DNA from: Rhizobium aethiopicum
Lineage (GTDB): Bacteria > Pseudomonadota > Alphaproteobacteria > Rhizobiales > Rhizobiaceae
Reading direction: 5' to 3'
Length of the DNA stretch: 64,000 nt
NCBI RefSeq assembly: GCF_014197535.1
Contig: NZ_JACIFV010000026.1
Span: 1-64,000, forward strand
This document shows, one piece after another, positions 39,540 through 48,964 of this stretch. Made by a program: the position numbers and the translations under genes. The notes beneath the pieces are model-generated. The model had not been told where the DNA came from and searched no databases. It saw nothing but the letters and a program-made list of their open reading frames with translations. The stretch's first letter is position 1; every line of letters begins with the position of its first letter.

Positions 39540-39944
39540 ATGTGCGAGTTCTGCGTCCGGCAGGCTGACGATGAGGACGATGGCGGTGCGGCCGCATCGA
39601 GACGGCCGATCGAAAAATCGGCACGCTACTCCCGCAATTACACCGGAGCGTTCCGCAAGACGCCGGACCGCCTGCTCGGCATGGGGCTTATCCGTCTCTA
39701 TCAGCTGACGCTTTCCGGCTTTGTCGGCAACTCCTGCCGCCATATCCCGACCTGCTCGGAATATGGTTACGAGTCGATCGCCCGTCACGGATTATGGGCC
39801 GGCGGTTGGATGACGCTGTTTCGCGTCGGCCGCTGCGGTCCGGGCGGCAGCAGCGGCCTCGACCAGGTGCCAGAGACGCTCGGCAACGATTTTCGCTGGT
39901 GGACCCCATGGCGCTATCTCGCGCTTGGACGCAAGAGAGCGTGA
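39540..39944 (+). CDS. yidD: Membrane protein insertion efficiency factor YidD
   Basis: A 134-residue protein whose core (about 40-120) has the YidD pattern: RLYQLTLSGFVGNSCRHIPTCSEYGYESIARHG and VGRCGPGG, ending in GLDQVPE. It assists YidC-dependent insertion of membrane proteins and sits at the inner face by an amphipathic helix. The N-terminal extension (about 40 residues, MCEFCVRQADDEDD) is longer than in most homologues. It follows the IscU-like gene by 5 nt and precedes a short frame and the DUF1697 gene. Confidence 0.93.
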   Translation: MCEFCVRQADDEDDGGAAASRRPIEKSARYSRNYTGAFRKTPDRLLGMGLIRLYQLTLSGFVGNSCRHIPTCSEYGYESIARHGLWAGGWMTLFRVGRCGPGGSSGLDQVPETLGNDFRWWTPWRYLALGRKRA

Positions 39945-39955
39945 ACGCAGTGACG

Positions 39956-40066
39956 ATGCCCGGCGAACATCATTGTGTTTCGGAGGTCAGGGCAGCGACG
40001 ATGCGTGAGGCGCGGTCACTGTTCGGTGACTACGATCGCGAGGAGGAGGAGAGCGAGTTGCTATGA
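39956..40066 (+). CDS. Possible small protein of 36 residues
   Basis: A frame starting MPGEHHCVSEVRAATMREA and ending YDREEEESELL lies between yidD and the DUF1697 gene. Its stop overlaps the next ATG by 4 nt (ATGA), which is the spacing of coupled genes. An upstream GTG at 39941 is an alternative start. It has no known family, and its codon use cannot be judged at this length, so the call is tentative. Confidence 0.3.
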   Translation: MPGEHHCVSEVRAATMREARSLFGDYDREEEESELL

Positions 40067-40590
40067 GCATGTTTGTCGCCCTCCTGCACAGCATCGTGCT
40101 CTCGCCCGACCGCCGGGTGATCATGGAAGACCTGCGCGCGCTTGCCAGAGAGCTCGGCTATCGCGAGCCGCGCACACTGGTTTCAACAGGCAATCTCGTT
40201 TTCGAAGCCGACCAAATACGTCCGCATGAACTCGAGGTCGCGCTGGAAGAGGGTTTCGAAGAGAAGTTCGGCAAACATGTCGATATCATCGTGCGCAGCG
40301 ACTGCACCTGGATGGCGCTCTGCGGCACCAATCCCTTCCGGGACGGCAGCGGAGATCAGGTAATCGTCCGGGTGATGCGCCTGCCGATCGATCCTGAGAA
40401 AGTGGAGGCGCTGAAACCGCTGATGGCGGAAGGGCAACGCATCGCCGTCGTCGGCGGCGATCTCTGGATCGATTTCGCGGGCAAACCGAGTCAATCGAAA
40501 CTGCTTTCAGCGCTGACGACCCAGCGGCTCGGCGTCGGAACCATGCGCAACTGGAACACCGTTTGCGGTCTTGCTCAGATGATCATGTGA
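40063..40590 (+). CDS. DUF1697 family protein
   Basis: A 175-residue protein with the DUF1697 start FVALLHSIVLSPDRRVIMEDLRALARELGY and RTLVSTGNLVFEAD. The family has an alpha/beta fold; no enzymatic function is established. The C-terminal AGKPSQSKLLSALTTQRLGVGTMRNWNTV is also typical. It precedes thrS by about 120 nt and probably ends the yidD run. Confidence 0.9.
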   Translation: MSMFVALLHSIVLSPDRRVIMEDLRALARELGYREPRTLVSTGNLVFEADQIRPHELEVALEEGFEEKFGKHVDIIVRSDCTWMALCGTNPFRDGSGDQVIVRVMRLPIDPEKVEALKPLMAEGQRIAVVGGDLWIDFAGKPSQSKLLSALTTQRLGVGTMRNWNTVCGLAQMIM

Positions 40591-40712
40591 GCCGGCTGCT
40601 TCTTTACTCCCGGGCGAAATCTGAGTATCAGGCGGCAGCGCATCCAACAAAGGGAGGCGCTTCCATTTCAACCACCCGCATTCGTTGGCGGGACTGGACA
40701 AGGAGAATTTCG

Positions 40713-42719
40713 ATGTCCCAATCCGTTTCCCTGACATTTCCCGATGGTTCCGTGCGCAGCTTCCCAGCTGGCGCAACCGGCCGGGATGTCGCTGAATCCA
40801 TTTCCAAATCGCTCGCCAAGAGCGCCGTCGCCATTGCGCTCGATGGCGCCGTGCAGGATCTTTCGGATGCCGTGACCGACGGCAAGATCGAGATCATTAC
40901 CCGCAAGGACCCGCGCGCGCTGGAACTCATCCGCCATGACGCTGCGCACGTGATGGCCGAAGCCGTGCAAGAGCTCTGGCCCGGCACGCAGGTGACGATC
41001 GGTCCCGTCATCGAGAACGGCTTCTATTACGATTTCGCCAAGAACGAACCTTTCACGCCCGACGATCTGCCGAAGATCGAAAAGAAGATGAAGGAAATCA
41101 TCGCCCGCAACGCGCCGTTCACCAAGCAGATCTGGTCGCGCGAAAAGGCCAAGGAAGTCTTCGCCGCCAAGGGCGAACAGTACAAGGTCGAGCTCGTCGA
41201 TGCGATTCCCGAAGGACAGGATCTGAAGATCTACAATCAGGGCGAATGGTTCGACCTTTGCCGCGGCCCGCATATGGCCTCCACCGGCCAGGTCGGCACG
41301 GCCTTCAAACTGATGAAGGTTGCCGGCGCCTATTGGCGCGGCGACAGCAACAATGCCATGCTATCGCGTATCTACGGCACGGCATGGGCTGACCAGGCCG
41401 ATCTCGATAATTACCTGCATATGCTGGCGGAAGCCGAAAAGCGCGATCATCGCAAGCTCGGCCGCGAAATGGACCTGTTCCATTTCCAGGAGGAGGGGCC
41501 GGGCGTTGTCTTCTGGCATGGCAAGGGCTGGCGCATCTTCCAGACGCTCGTCGCCTATATGCGCCGCCGGCTTGCCATCGATTATGAAGAAGTCAACGCA
41601 CCGCAGGTGCTCGACACCTCGCTCTGGGAAACCTCGGGTCACTGGGGCTGGTATCAGGAAAACATGTTCGGCGTAAAATCGGCGCATGCGATGACGCATC
41701 CCGACGACAAGGAAGCGGATAATCGCGTCTTCGCGCTGAAGCCGATGAACTGCCCCGGGCATGTGCAGATCTTCAAGCATGGCCTGAAGTCCTATCGCGA
41801 GCTGCCGATCCGTTTGGCGGAATTCGGGCTGGTGCATCGCTACGAGCCTTCGGGCGCGCTGCATGGCCTGATGCGCGTCCGCGGCTTTACGCAGGACGAT
41901 GCGCATATCTTCTGCACGGACGAGCAGATGGCGGCCGAATGCCTGAAGATCAACGACCTGATCCTGTCGGTCTATGAAGACTTCGGCTTTAAGGAAATCG
42001 TCGTCAAGCTTTCCACCCGTCCGGAAAAGCGCGTCGGTTCCGACGCTCTCTGGGATCGCGCCGAAGCCGTCATGACCGAGGTGCTGAAGACGATCGAGGC
42101 TCAGTCCGAAGGCCGCATCAAGACCGGCATCCTGCCGGGCGAGGGCGCCTTCTACGGTCCGAAGTTCGAATATACGCTGAAGGATGCGATCGGCCGCGAA
42201 TGGCAGTGCGGCACGACGCAGGTGGACTTCAACCTGCCGGAACGCTTCGGCGCCTTCTACATCGACAGCAACTCCGAGAAGACGCAGCCGGTGATGATCC
42301 ATCGCGCCATCTGCGGCTCGATGGAGCGCTTCCTCGGCATCCTGATCGAGAACTTCGCCGGCCATATGCCGCTCTGGGTATCGCCGCTACAGGTGGTAGT
42401 CGCAACGATCACCTCGGAGGCTGATGCCTACGGGCTTGAAGTGGCCGAGGCGCTGCGCGAGGCCGGTCTCAACGTCGAAACCGACTTCCGCAACGAGAAG
42501 ATCAACTACAAGATCCGCGAGCATTCCGTCACCAAAGTTCCTGTCATCATCGTCTGCGGCAGGAAGGAAGCCGAGGAGCGCACGGTCAACATCCGCCGCC
42601 TCGGCAGTCAGGACCAGGTTTCGATGGAGCTTGACGCCGCCGTCGAGAGCCTCACCCTCGAGGCGACGCCGCCCGACATCCGTCGCAAGGCCGACGCAAA
42701 GAAAGCCAAGGCGGCCTGA
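40713..42719 (+). CDS. thrS: Threonyl-tRNA synthetase
   Basis: A class II synthetase of 668 residues. Order: TGS domain (1-65), editing domain with HDAAHVMAEAVQE (residues near 72), catalytic core (about 240-530) with zinc cysteine in MNCPGHVQIF and class II motifs 2 and 3 (RYEPSGALHGLMRVRGFTQDDAH; HRAICGSMERFLGIL), and an anticodon-binding C-terminus. The start at 40713 follows AGGAGAATTT; the open frame extends upstream. There is no visible T-box, as expected for this phylum. Confidence 0.98.
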   Translation: MSQSVSLTFPDGSVRSFPAGATGRDVAESISKSLAKSAVAIALDGAVQDLSDAVTDGKIEIITRKDPRALELIRHDAAHVMAEAVQELWPGTQVTIGPVIENGFYYDFAKNEPFTPDDLPKIEKKMKEIIARNAPFTKQIWSREKAKEVFAAKGEQYKVELVDAIPEGQDLKIYNQGEWFDLCRGPHMASTGQVGTAFKLMKVAGAYWRGDSNNAMLSRIYGTAWADQADLDNYLHMLAEAEKRDHRKLGREMDLFHFQEEGPGVVFWHGKGWRIFQTLVAYMRRRLAIDYEEVNAPQVLDTSLWETSGHWGWYQENMFGVKSAHAMTHPDDKEADNRVFALKPMNCPGHVQIFKHGLKSYRELPIRLAEFGLVHRYEPSGALHGLMRVRGFTQDDAHIFCTDEQMAAECLKINDLILSVYEDFGFKEIVVKLSTRPEKRVGSDALWDRAEAVMTEVLKTIEAQSEGRIKTGILPGEGAFYGPKFEYTLKDAIGREWQCGTTQVDFNLPERFGAFYIDSNSEKTQPVMIHRAICGSMERFLGILIENFAGHMPLWVSPLQVVVATITSEADAYGLEVAEALREAGLNVETDFRNEKINYKIREHSVTKVPVIIVCGRKEAEERTVNIRRLGSQDQVSMELDAAVESLTLEATPPDIRRKADAKKAKAA

Positions 42720-42733
42720 AAATAGGGGGAATA

Positions 42734-42759
42734 CGACAGCGCCGACTTCGGCGCTGTCG
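42734..42759 (+). terminator. Hairpin terminator after thrS
   Basis: CGACAGCGCCG, loop ACTT, CGGCGCTGTCG: an 11-bp perfect stem 15 nt after the thrS stop. The following T-tract is weak. Confidence 0.65.
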
Positions 42760-42954
42760 AAAATGTCTTTCGCGACGGGCAGCCGCTCATACCCCTCCCG
42801 CCTGCACTTCGAAATCTTCCTGCCAATGAATGAAATCCGCGCCCAGCGGATCGCCGATGCGTAGATTCAAAATGTCATAGCGTCCTTTGCCCGTCTGATC
42901 AGACGACCGATCGGCTTGACTGCTGGGACGCCGGAGACGCGTGCCCCGGCAGAA

Positions 42955-44061
42955 TCAATCCAGGCTGGCGCCGTCGCCGCCGCCCTGCGGCACGAGCTGT
43001 TCGTAGGAGGGCAGAGGCTCCTCCGGAGCCGCCTGGACACCTGGGGGCGGCGGCGTGCCGGCCGGCGTCTGCTGCACCGTGCGGGCAGCCGGGCTCTCGG
43101 GCTGCTGCGGCTGCTGGTCCTTCATCAGAACCTCGACATCGGTATTCCGGCCGGCAACCACTGTAAAATCGCGCTGATAGATCTTGTCCTTGTTGCGGGC
43201 GATGGCCGAATATTCGCCCTCGGCAAGAACCATGGTCGGAAAGGCGCTGACGCTTTCGCCGACACTGTCGCCGGCGGCCGTCAGGATCGACCAGGCCGTG
43301 TCGGCGATCGCCTCGCCGCCGGCTTCGGAGACCAGCTTGAAGGTCATCTGGGCGGCGCGGTGCTGGATCGTTGCCTCTGTGAGCTTGCCGGCCTCGACCT
43401 GGATGTCGGCGCGGATGACGGCGTTGACGCTGCCATATTCGGAAACGATGTGATAGGTGCCGGCGTTGAGGCGCACGACGGTGTTCGGCGAGACATCGGC
43501 CAAGACGAGACCGCGCTCGCCATCGTCGCGCACTTCCGAGGAATAGATCGAGAAACTCAACTGGTCGGGGCGGATGCGGGCATCGGTGCCGGAGACAGCG
43601 TTGAGCAGCAGGCCGCCGGCATCAAGGACCATCACCTGCTTGTCGACCTCGCCGTCAGCGGGCACGGTCAGCTTCTTGGTGACGCCGGCGCGGCCGAAGG
43701 AGACATTGACGAAATAATCACCCGGAGCGAGCTGGAAGGCGGCGGGTCCGCCCTTGGCGCTGGCGATCAGCGGCAGCTTGCCGTCGGCTCCGGCGATCGG
43801 GCTGAAGACATACCAGGAAAGGCCATCCTCGACGGGCGTACCGTCGGCCGTCAGCTTGGCTTCCATCGCGACGTCGCGCAGCTTGGCGCCCTCAGGTGCG
43901 GTGCCGGGCGCGATGAAGGCGTTGAGCTTCGGCATCTTCGACGTCGAGTCGAGCTGTTTGAAATCCTTGAAGGCATCCTGCGCACCGGCGCCGACGACAG
44001 GCATCAATACCATCAGGGCAATGGCGAGGCCGGTGCGTGCAAGAGGCGAAATGCCAAACAT
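42955..44061 (-). CDS. Exported protein of unknown function
   Basis: A 368-residue protein starting MFGISPLARTGLAIAL, with a signal peptide ending near GAGA|QDA. The mature part looks like several beta-rich (carboxypeptidase regulatory or Ig-like) repeats, for example GPAAFQLAPGDYFVNVSFGRAG and NAGTYHIVSEYGS. The C-terminus is rich in Pro and Gln. I recognise no family. A GTG start at 44103 would add 14 residues. It faces away from the nitroreductase gene. Confidence 0.75.
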   Translation of the reverse strand: MFGISPLARTGLAIALMVLMPVVGAGAQDAFKDFKQLDSTSKMPKLNAFIAPGTAPEGAKLRDVAMEAKLTADGTPVEDGLSWYVFSPIAGADGKLPLIASAKGGPAAFQLAPGDYFVNVSFGRAGVTKKLTVPADGEVDKQVMVLDAGGLLLNAVSGTDARIRPDQLSFSIYSSEVRDDGERGLVLADVSPNTVVRLNAGTYHIVSEYGSVNAVIRADIQVEAGKLTEATIQHRAAQMTFKLVSEAGGEAIADTAWSILTAAGDSVGESVSAFPTMVLAEGEYSAIARNKDKIYQRDFTVVAGRNTDVEVLMKDQQPQQPESPAARTVQQTPAGTPPPPGVQAAPEEPLPSYEQLVPQGGGDGASLD

Positions 44062-44174
44062 CTGTTTCGTGAACCGATTGACTTCTGAAATCGCAAAGGC
44101 CACTTCAAGACCAACGCGATGGCAAATTCAAGACCCACGCTTTGCAGCAGCATAAAAATGAAAGTTTCTCCCGC

Positions 44175-44759
44175 ATGAAATCCGATATCAAGTTGATCGA
44201 TTACCTCGCCGTGCGCCGTTCCATCCCCGCTTTCCAGATGTGCGAACCCGGCCCCGAAAAGGCCGAGATCGAAGAGATCCTGCGGCTTGCTTCGCGTGTT
44301 CCCGACCACGGCAAGATCGCTCCCTGGCGCTTCATCGTCTATCGCGGAGATGAGCGTGCGCGCCTCGGCAAGGAGCTTCTCAAACTGGCGCTCGAGGCAA
44401 AGCCGGACCTTTCCGAAGAAATGATCCAGGTCGAGCGCACCCGCTTCACCCGCGCGCCGGTCGTCGTCGCCGTGGTCAGCAAGGCGGGGCCGCATATCAA
44501 GATCCCGGAGTGGGAGCAGCTGATGTCGGCGGGCGCGCTTTGCTTCAATGTCATTCTTGCCGCCAATGCCAGCGGCTATGTCGCCAACTGGCTGACGGAA
44601 TGGTTCGCCTATGACGAACGCGCCTATCCGCTGCTCGGCGTCGAGCCCGGGGAAAAGGTGGCGGGTTTCATCCATATCGGCTCGACGACATTCCCGGCGA
44701 TCGAGCGGCCGCGGCCGGAGCTTGCCGATACGGTGACCTGGGTCGGCGGAGCGGACTGA
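44175..44759 (+). CDS. Nitroreductase family protein
   Basis: A 194-residue FMN-binding oxidoreductase. The FMN-binding pattern YLAVRRSIPAF lies near the N-terminus, then HGKIAPWRFIVY (near 45) and LAANASGYVANWLTEWF (near 130). It resembles the YdjA-like small nitroreductases. It overlaps the flavin reductase gene by one base, and a coupled redox function of the pair is likely: one protein could use flavin reduced by the other. The substrate is unknown. Confidence 0.92.
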   Translation: MKSDIKLIDYLAVRRSIPAFQMCEPGPEKAEIEEILRLASRVPDHGKIAPWRFIVYRGDERARLGKELLKLALEAKPDLSEEMIQVERTRFTRAPVVVAVVSKAGPHIKIPEWEQLMSAGALCFNVILAANASGYVANWLTEWFAYDERAYPLLGVEPGEKVAGFIHIGSTTFPAIERPRPELADTVTWVGGAD

Positions 44760-45376
44760 TGTTCTACACGACGGACAGCAACCGGCACGGCCTCGCGCAT
44801 GATCCCTTCAAGGCGATCGTTTCGCCGCGGCCGATCGGTTGGATCGGCAGCAAGGGCAGGGACGGTTCGATCAATCTTGCGCCCTATTCCTTCTTCAACG
44901 CCGTCGCCGACCGGCCGAAGCTGGTGATGTTTTCTTCCGCCGGACGCAAGGACAGCCAGCGCAATGCGGCGGAAACCGGCGCCTTCACCTGCAATTTCGT
45001 CAGCCGCGATCTCGCCGAAAAGATGAACCTCTCCTCGGCGGCGCTGCCTTACGGCAACAGCGAATTCGATTTCGCCAGGCTGACGCCGAAACAGTCCGAA
45101 CTGATCGACGTCCCCTATGTCGTCGAGGCTTACGCCGTGCTCGAATGCAGGGTCACCGAAATCTTCGAGCCGAAGACGTTATCGGGTGTGCCGTCCGAAA
45201 ACGTCCTCGTCTTCGGCGAGGTGGTCGGCATCCATATCGACGAGTCGATCGTCAGGGACGGCCGGCTCGACATGTCGATCGCGCGGCCTGTCGCGCGCAT
45301 GGGCTACATGGATTACAGCGAAGGCAGCGATGTTTTCGAGATGTTCCGGCCGCAGATACCAAAGGCGGAAGCCTGA
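44759..45376 (+). CDS. Flavin reductase-like FMN-binding protein
   Basis: A 205-residue protein of the flavin reductase-like domain family: FKAIVSPRPIGWIGSKGRDGSINLAPYSFFN near the N-terminus and NAAETGAFTCNFVS in the middle. It starts at the base where the nitroreductase stops (TGATG), so the pair is translationally coupled. It may reduce FMN or bind it as a cofactor. No HpaC-type partner monooxygenase is present in the window. Confidence 0.92.
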   Translation: MFYTTDSNRHGLAHDPFKAIVSPRPIGWIGSKGRDGSINLAPYSFFNAVADRPKLVMFSSAGRKDSQRNAAETGAFTCNFVSRDLAEKMNLSSAALPYGNSEFDFARLTPKQSELIDVPYVVEAYAVLECRVTEIFEPKTLSGVPSENVLVFGEVVGIHIDESIVRDGRLDMSIARPVARMGYMDYSEGSDVFEMFRPQIPKAEA

Positions 45377-45492
45377 GCGCAAGGCATACAAAGCCTTAAG
45401 AAATATGGTGAACCAATCTTAAACCTTTTGTCGCTACGGTCGCAGCATTGAATGAAACGCGAAGGAATCGCGTTCAAGTGCTGGGGCGTCGC

Positions 45493-46623
45493 GTGATCGT
45501 AGAAGCTTTCCTTCGTTGGATCGAAACGGCCAAGACCGGTGATCGGGCCCGGGCCGCGAACGCACTCGGTCGAGCCTATCTGCAATCCGAGATGAGCGGC
45601 GAGGAGCGGGCGGCAGCCGAGATGGCGATGACCGTTCTTCTTGATGACCCGTCGCCGCGTGTGCGGCTTGCGCTGGCCGAGGCGATCGCCTGGTCGCCTG
45701 ATGCGCCGCGCAGCCTGATCCTTTCGCTTGCCGCGGACCAGCCCGAGGTTGCCTGCCACGCCGTCACCTGTTCGCCGCTTCTCAGCGACGCCGATCTTGT
45801 CGATCTCGCCGCACGCGGCAACGGCGCCACCCGCATGCTGATCGCGGCCAGAGCCCATGTCACCCGTCCGGTCTCGGCTGCACTCGCGGAGGTCGGCGAT
45901 GAAGACGAAGTGCTCTGCCTGCTCGAAAACGACGGCGCGGCCATCTCCGGCCAGTCGTTGAAACGCATCGCTGAGCGGCTTGGCGATTGCTACGATGTCC
46001 GCAACCTGCTGCTCGACCGCAGCGATCTTCCGGCCGATGCCCGCCAGCTGCTCGCCCAGCATGTCAGCAATGCGCTGGTCGGCCTGCCGCTGGCGCAGGC
46101 GGCGATCGGCCTGCAGCGGCTCCAGCGCATCAGCCGCGAGGCGACCGAGGCAGCCATCGTTTCGATCGCCGGTGATATCGCGCCGCGGGAGGTACCGGAT
46201 CTCGTCGAGCATCTGCGCCTCAACGGCCGGCTGACGCCGTCCTTGCTGATGCATGCGCTCTGCGCCGGCAAGCTGGATTTCTTCGCTGCTGCAATCGTGG
46301 ATCTGACAGCGTGCAGTGAGCGCAGGGTGCGCTCGATCCTGGCAACCGGGCGCATGCACGCCGTGCGCGCGCTCTACGAATCCGCCGGCCTGCCGAGGGA
46401 TATCAGCGTAATCTTCGTCGAGGCGACGCTTCTGTGGCGCGAGGCCGCGCGAAAGGCGCCAGGCAGCATGCTGGGCACTGTCGGCGGCCGTCTTCTCGAA
46501 AAATTCCGCCATCACCATGGCGCACACGGCGCGGCCGGAGAACTGCTCGACATGGTGGAAAAGCTTCATGTCGCCGAGCAGCGCCAATCGGCCCGTGTCT
46601 ATGCGGCGCTTGCGGCGGCCTAG
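45493..46623 (+). CDS. DUF2336 domain protein
   Basis: A 376-residue, all-helical protein of DUF2336, found in alphaproteobacteria. The start uses a GTG at 45493 (V/M-IVEAFLRWIETAKTGDR), the usual beginning of the family; an ATG at 45448 gives 15 more residues. HEAT-like helices, for example DPSPRVRLALAEAIAWSP near 50, repeat through the first half. Its role is unknown. The stop codon overlaps the convergent small gene at 46620 by 4 nt. Confidence 0.82.
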   Translation: MIVEAFLRWIETAKTGDRARAANALGRAYLQSEMSGEERAAAEMAMTVLLDDPSPRVRLALAEAIAWSPDAPRSLILSLAADQPEVACHAVTCSPLLSDADLVDLAARGNGATRMLIAARAHVTRPVSAALAEVGDEDEVLCLLENDGAAISGQSLKRIAERLGDCYDVRNLLLDRSDLPADARQLLAQHVSNALVGLPLAQAAIGLQRLQRISREATEAAIVSIAGDIAPREVPDLVEHLRLNGRLTPSLLMHALCAGKLDFFAAAIVDLTACSERRVRSILATGRMHAVRALYESAGLPRDISVIFVEATLLWREAARKAPGSMLGTVGGRLLEKFRHHHGAHGAAGELLDMVEKLHVAEQRQSARVYAALAAA

Positions 46624-47039
46624 TCGTTCAGCCGGGTCACTACCCAGGAATAGCTGGCGGATACGAAATGCACGGGCTTGGAAAGCGTCTCCTTGACGTC
46701 TCGGCCGGATGGCAGATGGGCGCGGACCTGGCCTGCGATGTTTTCAGCAAAGCCGGCGAGGCCTCTTGGTTCTTCGGATGCCGCAGGAGTGGTGTCGGCC
46801 GCGGCGACAGGCAAGGGCGCCGGTTTCGGCGGTTCGGCGGCGGCCAGCGCTTTCGGCGCCTCGCACACGGCGATCACCGAGGGATAGCTGACATTGGCAT
46901 AGGCCTTGAGCCGGCGTTCGGCTTCGGCATCGCAAGCGGCAACGGTTTCCCAGCGTTTGTCGACCGTTGCGACATAGCTGCATTGGCTGACGGAATCGTC
47001 GCAACCGAGAATGGTCATTGCGATGAGCACCGCTTGCAT
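46620..47039 (-). CDS. Hypothetical exported protein, 139 residues
   Basis: A small protein with an N-terminal hydrophobic start MQAVLIAMTILGCDDSVSQCSYV, which looks like a signal or lipobox (LGC near 10-12), two more cysteines (QCSY, VAACDAEAERR) and a Pro/Ala linker, then SGRDVKETLSKPVHFVSASYSW. It converges with DUF2336 with a 4-nt overlap of stops. No family recognised. Confidence 0.65.
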   Translation of the reverse strand: MQAVLIAMTILGCDDSVSQCSYVATVDKRWETVAACDAEAERRLKAYANVSYPSVIAVCEAPKALAAAEPPKPAPLPVAAADTTPAASEEPRGLAGFAENIAGQVRAHLPSGRDVKETLSKPVHFVSASYSWVVTRLND

Positions 47040-47168
47040 ATTCTGCCTCCTTGGCTATTGAACTGAGATCGCCTTAGACGGCGCAATTCCAACCGAAACA
47101 AGGCGAAGGCATTAACTCTTCGTCATGTCAGCAAAAATTTGCGCCTCCCGCAAACATTGGAAACCATC

Positions 47169-47627
47169 ATGTCCGTCACTATCGCCCAGGAGCCGCCGCG
47201 CCAGGACGCCATCATCCGCCTTCTCGATCTTTCCGACGCCTATGCAGCGTCGCTTTATCCCGCGGAGAGCAACCACATGGTCGACCTCTCCTTGCTGGAG
47301 AAACCTTCGGTAAGCTTCTTCGTCGCCCGCAATGAGGGGGCGATCGTCGGATGCTGCGCGCTGGTCGAGGCCGGCGACGGAACGGCGGAGATCAAGCGCA
47401 TGTTCGTTGACCCACAGGCGAGGGGATTGAGGATCGCGAGCGGGCTGATGAATGCGCTGGAGGCGATCGCGAGGGAAAAGCGGCTGACGGCGATCCGGCT
47501 CGAGACCGGTATCTATCAGCCGGAGGCGATCGCTCTCTACCGCAAATACGGGTATCGGGAGATCGAGGCTTTCGGCACCTATCTGCCGGATCCGCTCAGC
47601 TTGTTCATGGAAAAGCGGCTGGGATAG
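47169..47627 (+). CDS. GNAT-family N-acetyltransferase
   Basis: A 152-residue acetyltransferase. The acetyl-CoA motif is IKRMFVDPQARGLRIASGLMNAL near residue 75, followed by RLETGIYQPEAIALYRKYGYREI. The pattern fits small PanM/YjaB-like acetyltransferases of unknown substrate. I use the ATG at 47169 (MSVTIAQEPP); the frame extends upstream but lacks a signal. Confidence 0.9.
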   Translation: MSVTIAQEPPRQDAIIRLLDLSDAYAASLYPAESNHMVDLSLLEKPSVSFFVARNEGAIVGCCALVEAGDGTAEIKRMFVDPQARGLRIASGLMNALEAIAREKRLTAIRLETGIYQPEAIALYRKYGYREIEAFGTYLPDPLSLFMEKRLG

Positions 47628-47643
47628 GCTTCACCAAGGCAGT

Positions 47644-48849
47644 TCAGCCTTCGGCGACGCGCGGGATCGGCTTGGACGGCGGCGGGGCCTGTTCGTCGAT
47701 GACGATCTGCGGCACCCGCTCGCTGCTCTCGGCGTTGCGGGCCTCATGGATCCATTCGCGCCAGATGGCGACGATCAGCGCCATCAGCACCGGGCCGATG
47801 AAGAGGCCGAGAAAACCCATCGTCTTGACGCCGCCGACAAGGCCGAAAAAGGTCGGCAGGAAGGGCAGCTTGATCGGGCCGCCGACGAGCTTCGGCCGCA
47901 GCGTCTTGTCGACGATGAAGAGCTCGACAGTGCCCCAGACGAAAAGGCCGACGCCGGCGACATGCGAGCCGCTCGCCAGGAGATAGATGGAAACCAGCGT
48001 GAAGGAGAGCGGCGCACCGCCCGGTATCAGAGCCATCACCCCCGTGAGCACGCCGAGCGTTACCGGCGACGGCACGCCGGCGATCCAATAAGCCACACCG
48101 AGCACGATGCCTTCGCCGATGGCAATCAGCGTCATGCCCATGACGGTGGAGCTGATCGTTGCCGGGACGACGCGGGAAATGCGCTCCCAGCGGTTCGGCA
48201 GGATCCGCTCGCCCAGCATGTCGATCTGCTTCGAGAAGGAGAAGCCGTCGCGATAGACGAAGAACAGGGCGATCAGCATGAAGAGCAGCGTCAGGAGAAG
48301 ATGGAAAGCGCCGCCGCCGGCTGCCAGCACGGCGCGATAGATGTTGCCGATGTGGGCGCCGCTGATCGCCTGGATGAGTTCGCCGAGAGCGCCGGGACTG
48401 CCGACATATTTGGTCCAGAGATCATCGAGATAGGGGCCGGCAAACGGCAAGGCAACGATCCAATCCGGTGTCGAGGCGCCGGCGCGGTTGGCGTGGATCG
48501 CCCAGGCGAGCCAGGTGCGCACTTCGCCCGTCGTATAGGTGACCGCGAGCCCGATCGGGATGACCAGGAAGGTAAGGATCATCAGGATGGCGATGGTCGC
48601 GGCGACCGTCGTATTGCCGCCGACGCGGGCAAGCAGCTTGCGATAGAGCGGCCAGCTGGCAAAGCCGATGACCAGCGCCGCCAGCACCGGCACGAGGAAA
48701 CCGTAGAAGAAATAGACCCCGGCGGCGGCGACCAGCACCAGCAGCCAGCGCGCCGCCGAAATGGAGGGAATCAGCGGCGTGCGCGTCGGCGCCGACGGCC
48801 CCAGCCATCGCGGCTCATGATTGCTTTTCTGACGGTCGAACACACCCAC
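47644..48849 (-). CDS. AI-2E family transporter (PerM/YdiK type)
   Basis: A 401-residue membrane protein of about eight helices, with SAARWLLVLVAAAGVYFFYGFLVPVLAALVIGFASWPLYR at the N-terminus and the conserved SPVTLGVLTGVMALIPGGAPL and GPVLMALIVAIWREW. The family name comes from TqsA, but most members are not autoinducer exporters, and some are Na+/H+ antiporters. The protein's true substrate is unknown. It converges with the GNAT gene. Confidence 0.92.
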   Translation of the reverse strand: MGVFDRQKSNHEPRWLGPSAPTRTPLIPSISAARWLLVLVAAAGVYFFYGFLVPVLAALVIGFASWPLYRKLLARVGGNTTVAATIAILMILTFLVIPIGLAVTYTTGEVRTWLAWAIHANRAGASTPDWIVALPFAGPYLDDLWTKYVGSPGALGELIQAISGAHIGNIYRAVLAAGGGAFHLLLTLLFMLIALFFVYRDGFSFSKQIDMLGERILPNRWERISRVVPATISSTVMGMTLIAIGEGIVLGVAYWIAGVPSPVTLGVLTGVMALIPGGAPLSFTLVSIYLLASGSHVAGVGLFVWGTVELFIVDKTLRPKLVGGPIKLPFLPTFFGLVGGVKTMGFLGLFIGPVLMALIVAIWREWIHEARNAESSERVPQIVIDEQAPPPSKPIPRVAEG

Positions 48850-48964
48850 GCGCGCCTCTTCTTATTCTTGTACTCTGGTTATGGGCCATGAACCCGGCGG
48901 TTTCAAGGTCCGCGCCGTGAAAGCTGATATAAAGCATCACTGTTCGGCCGTCGGACACGGCGTC

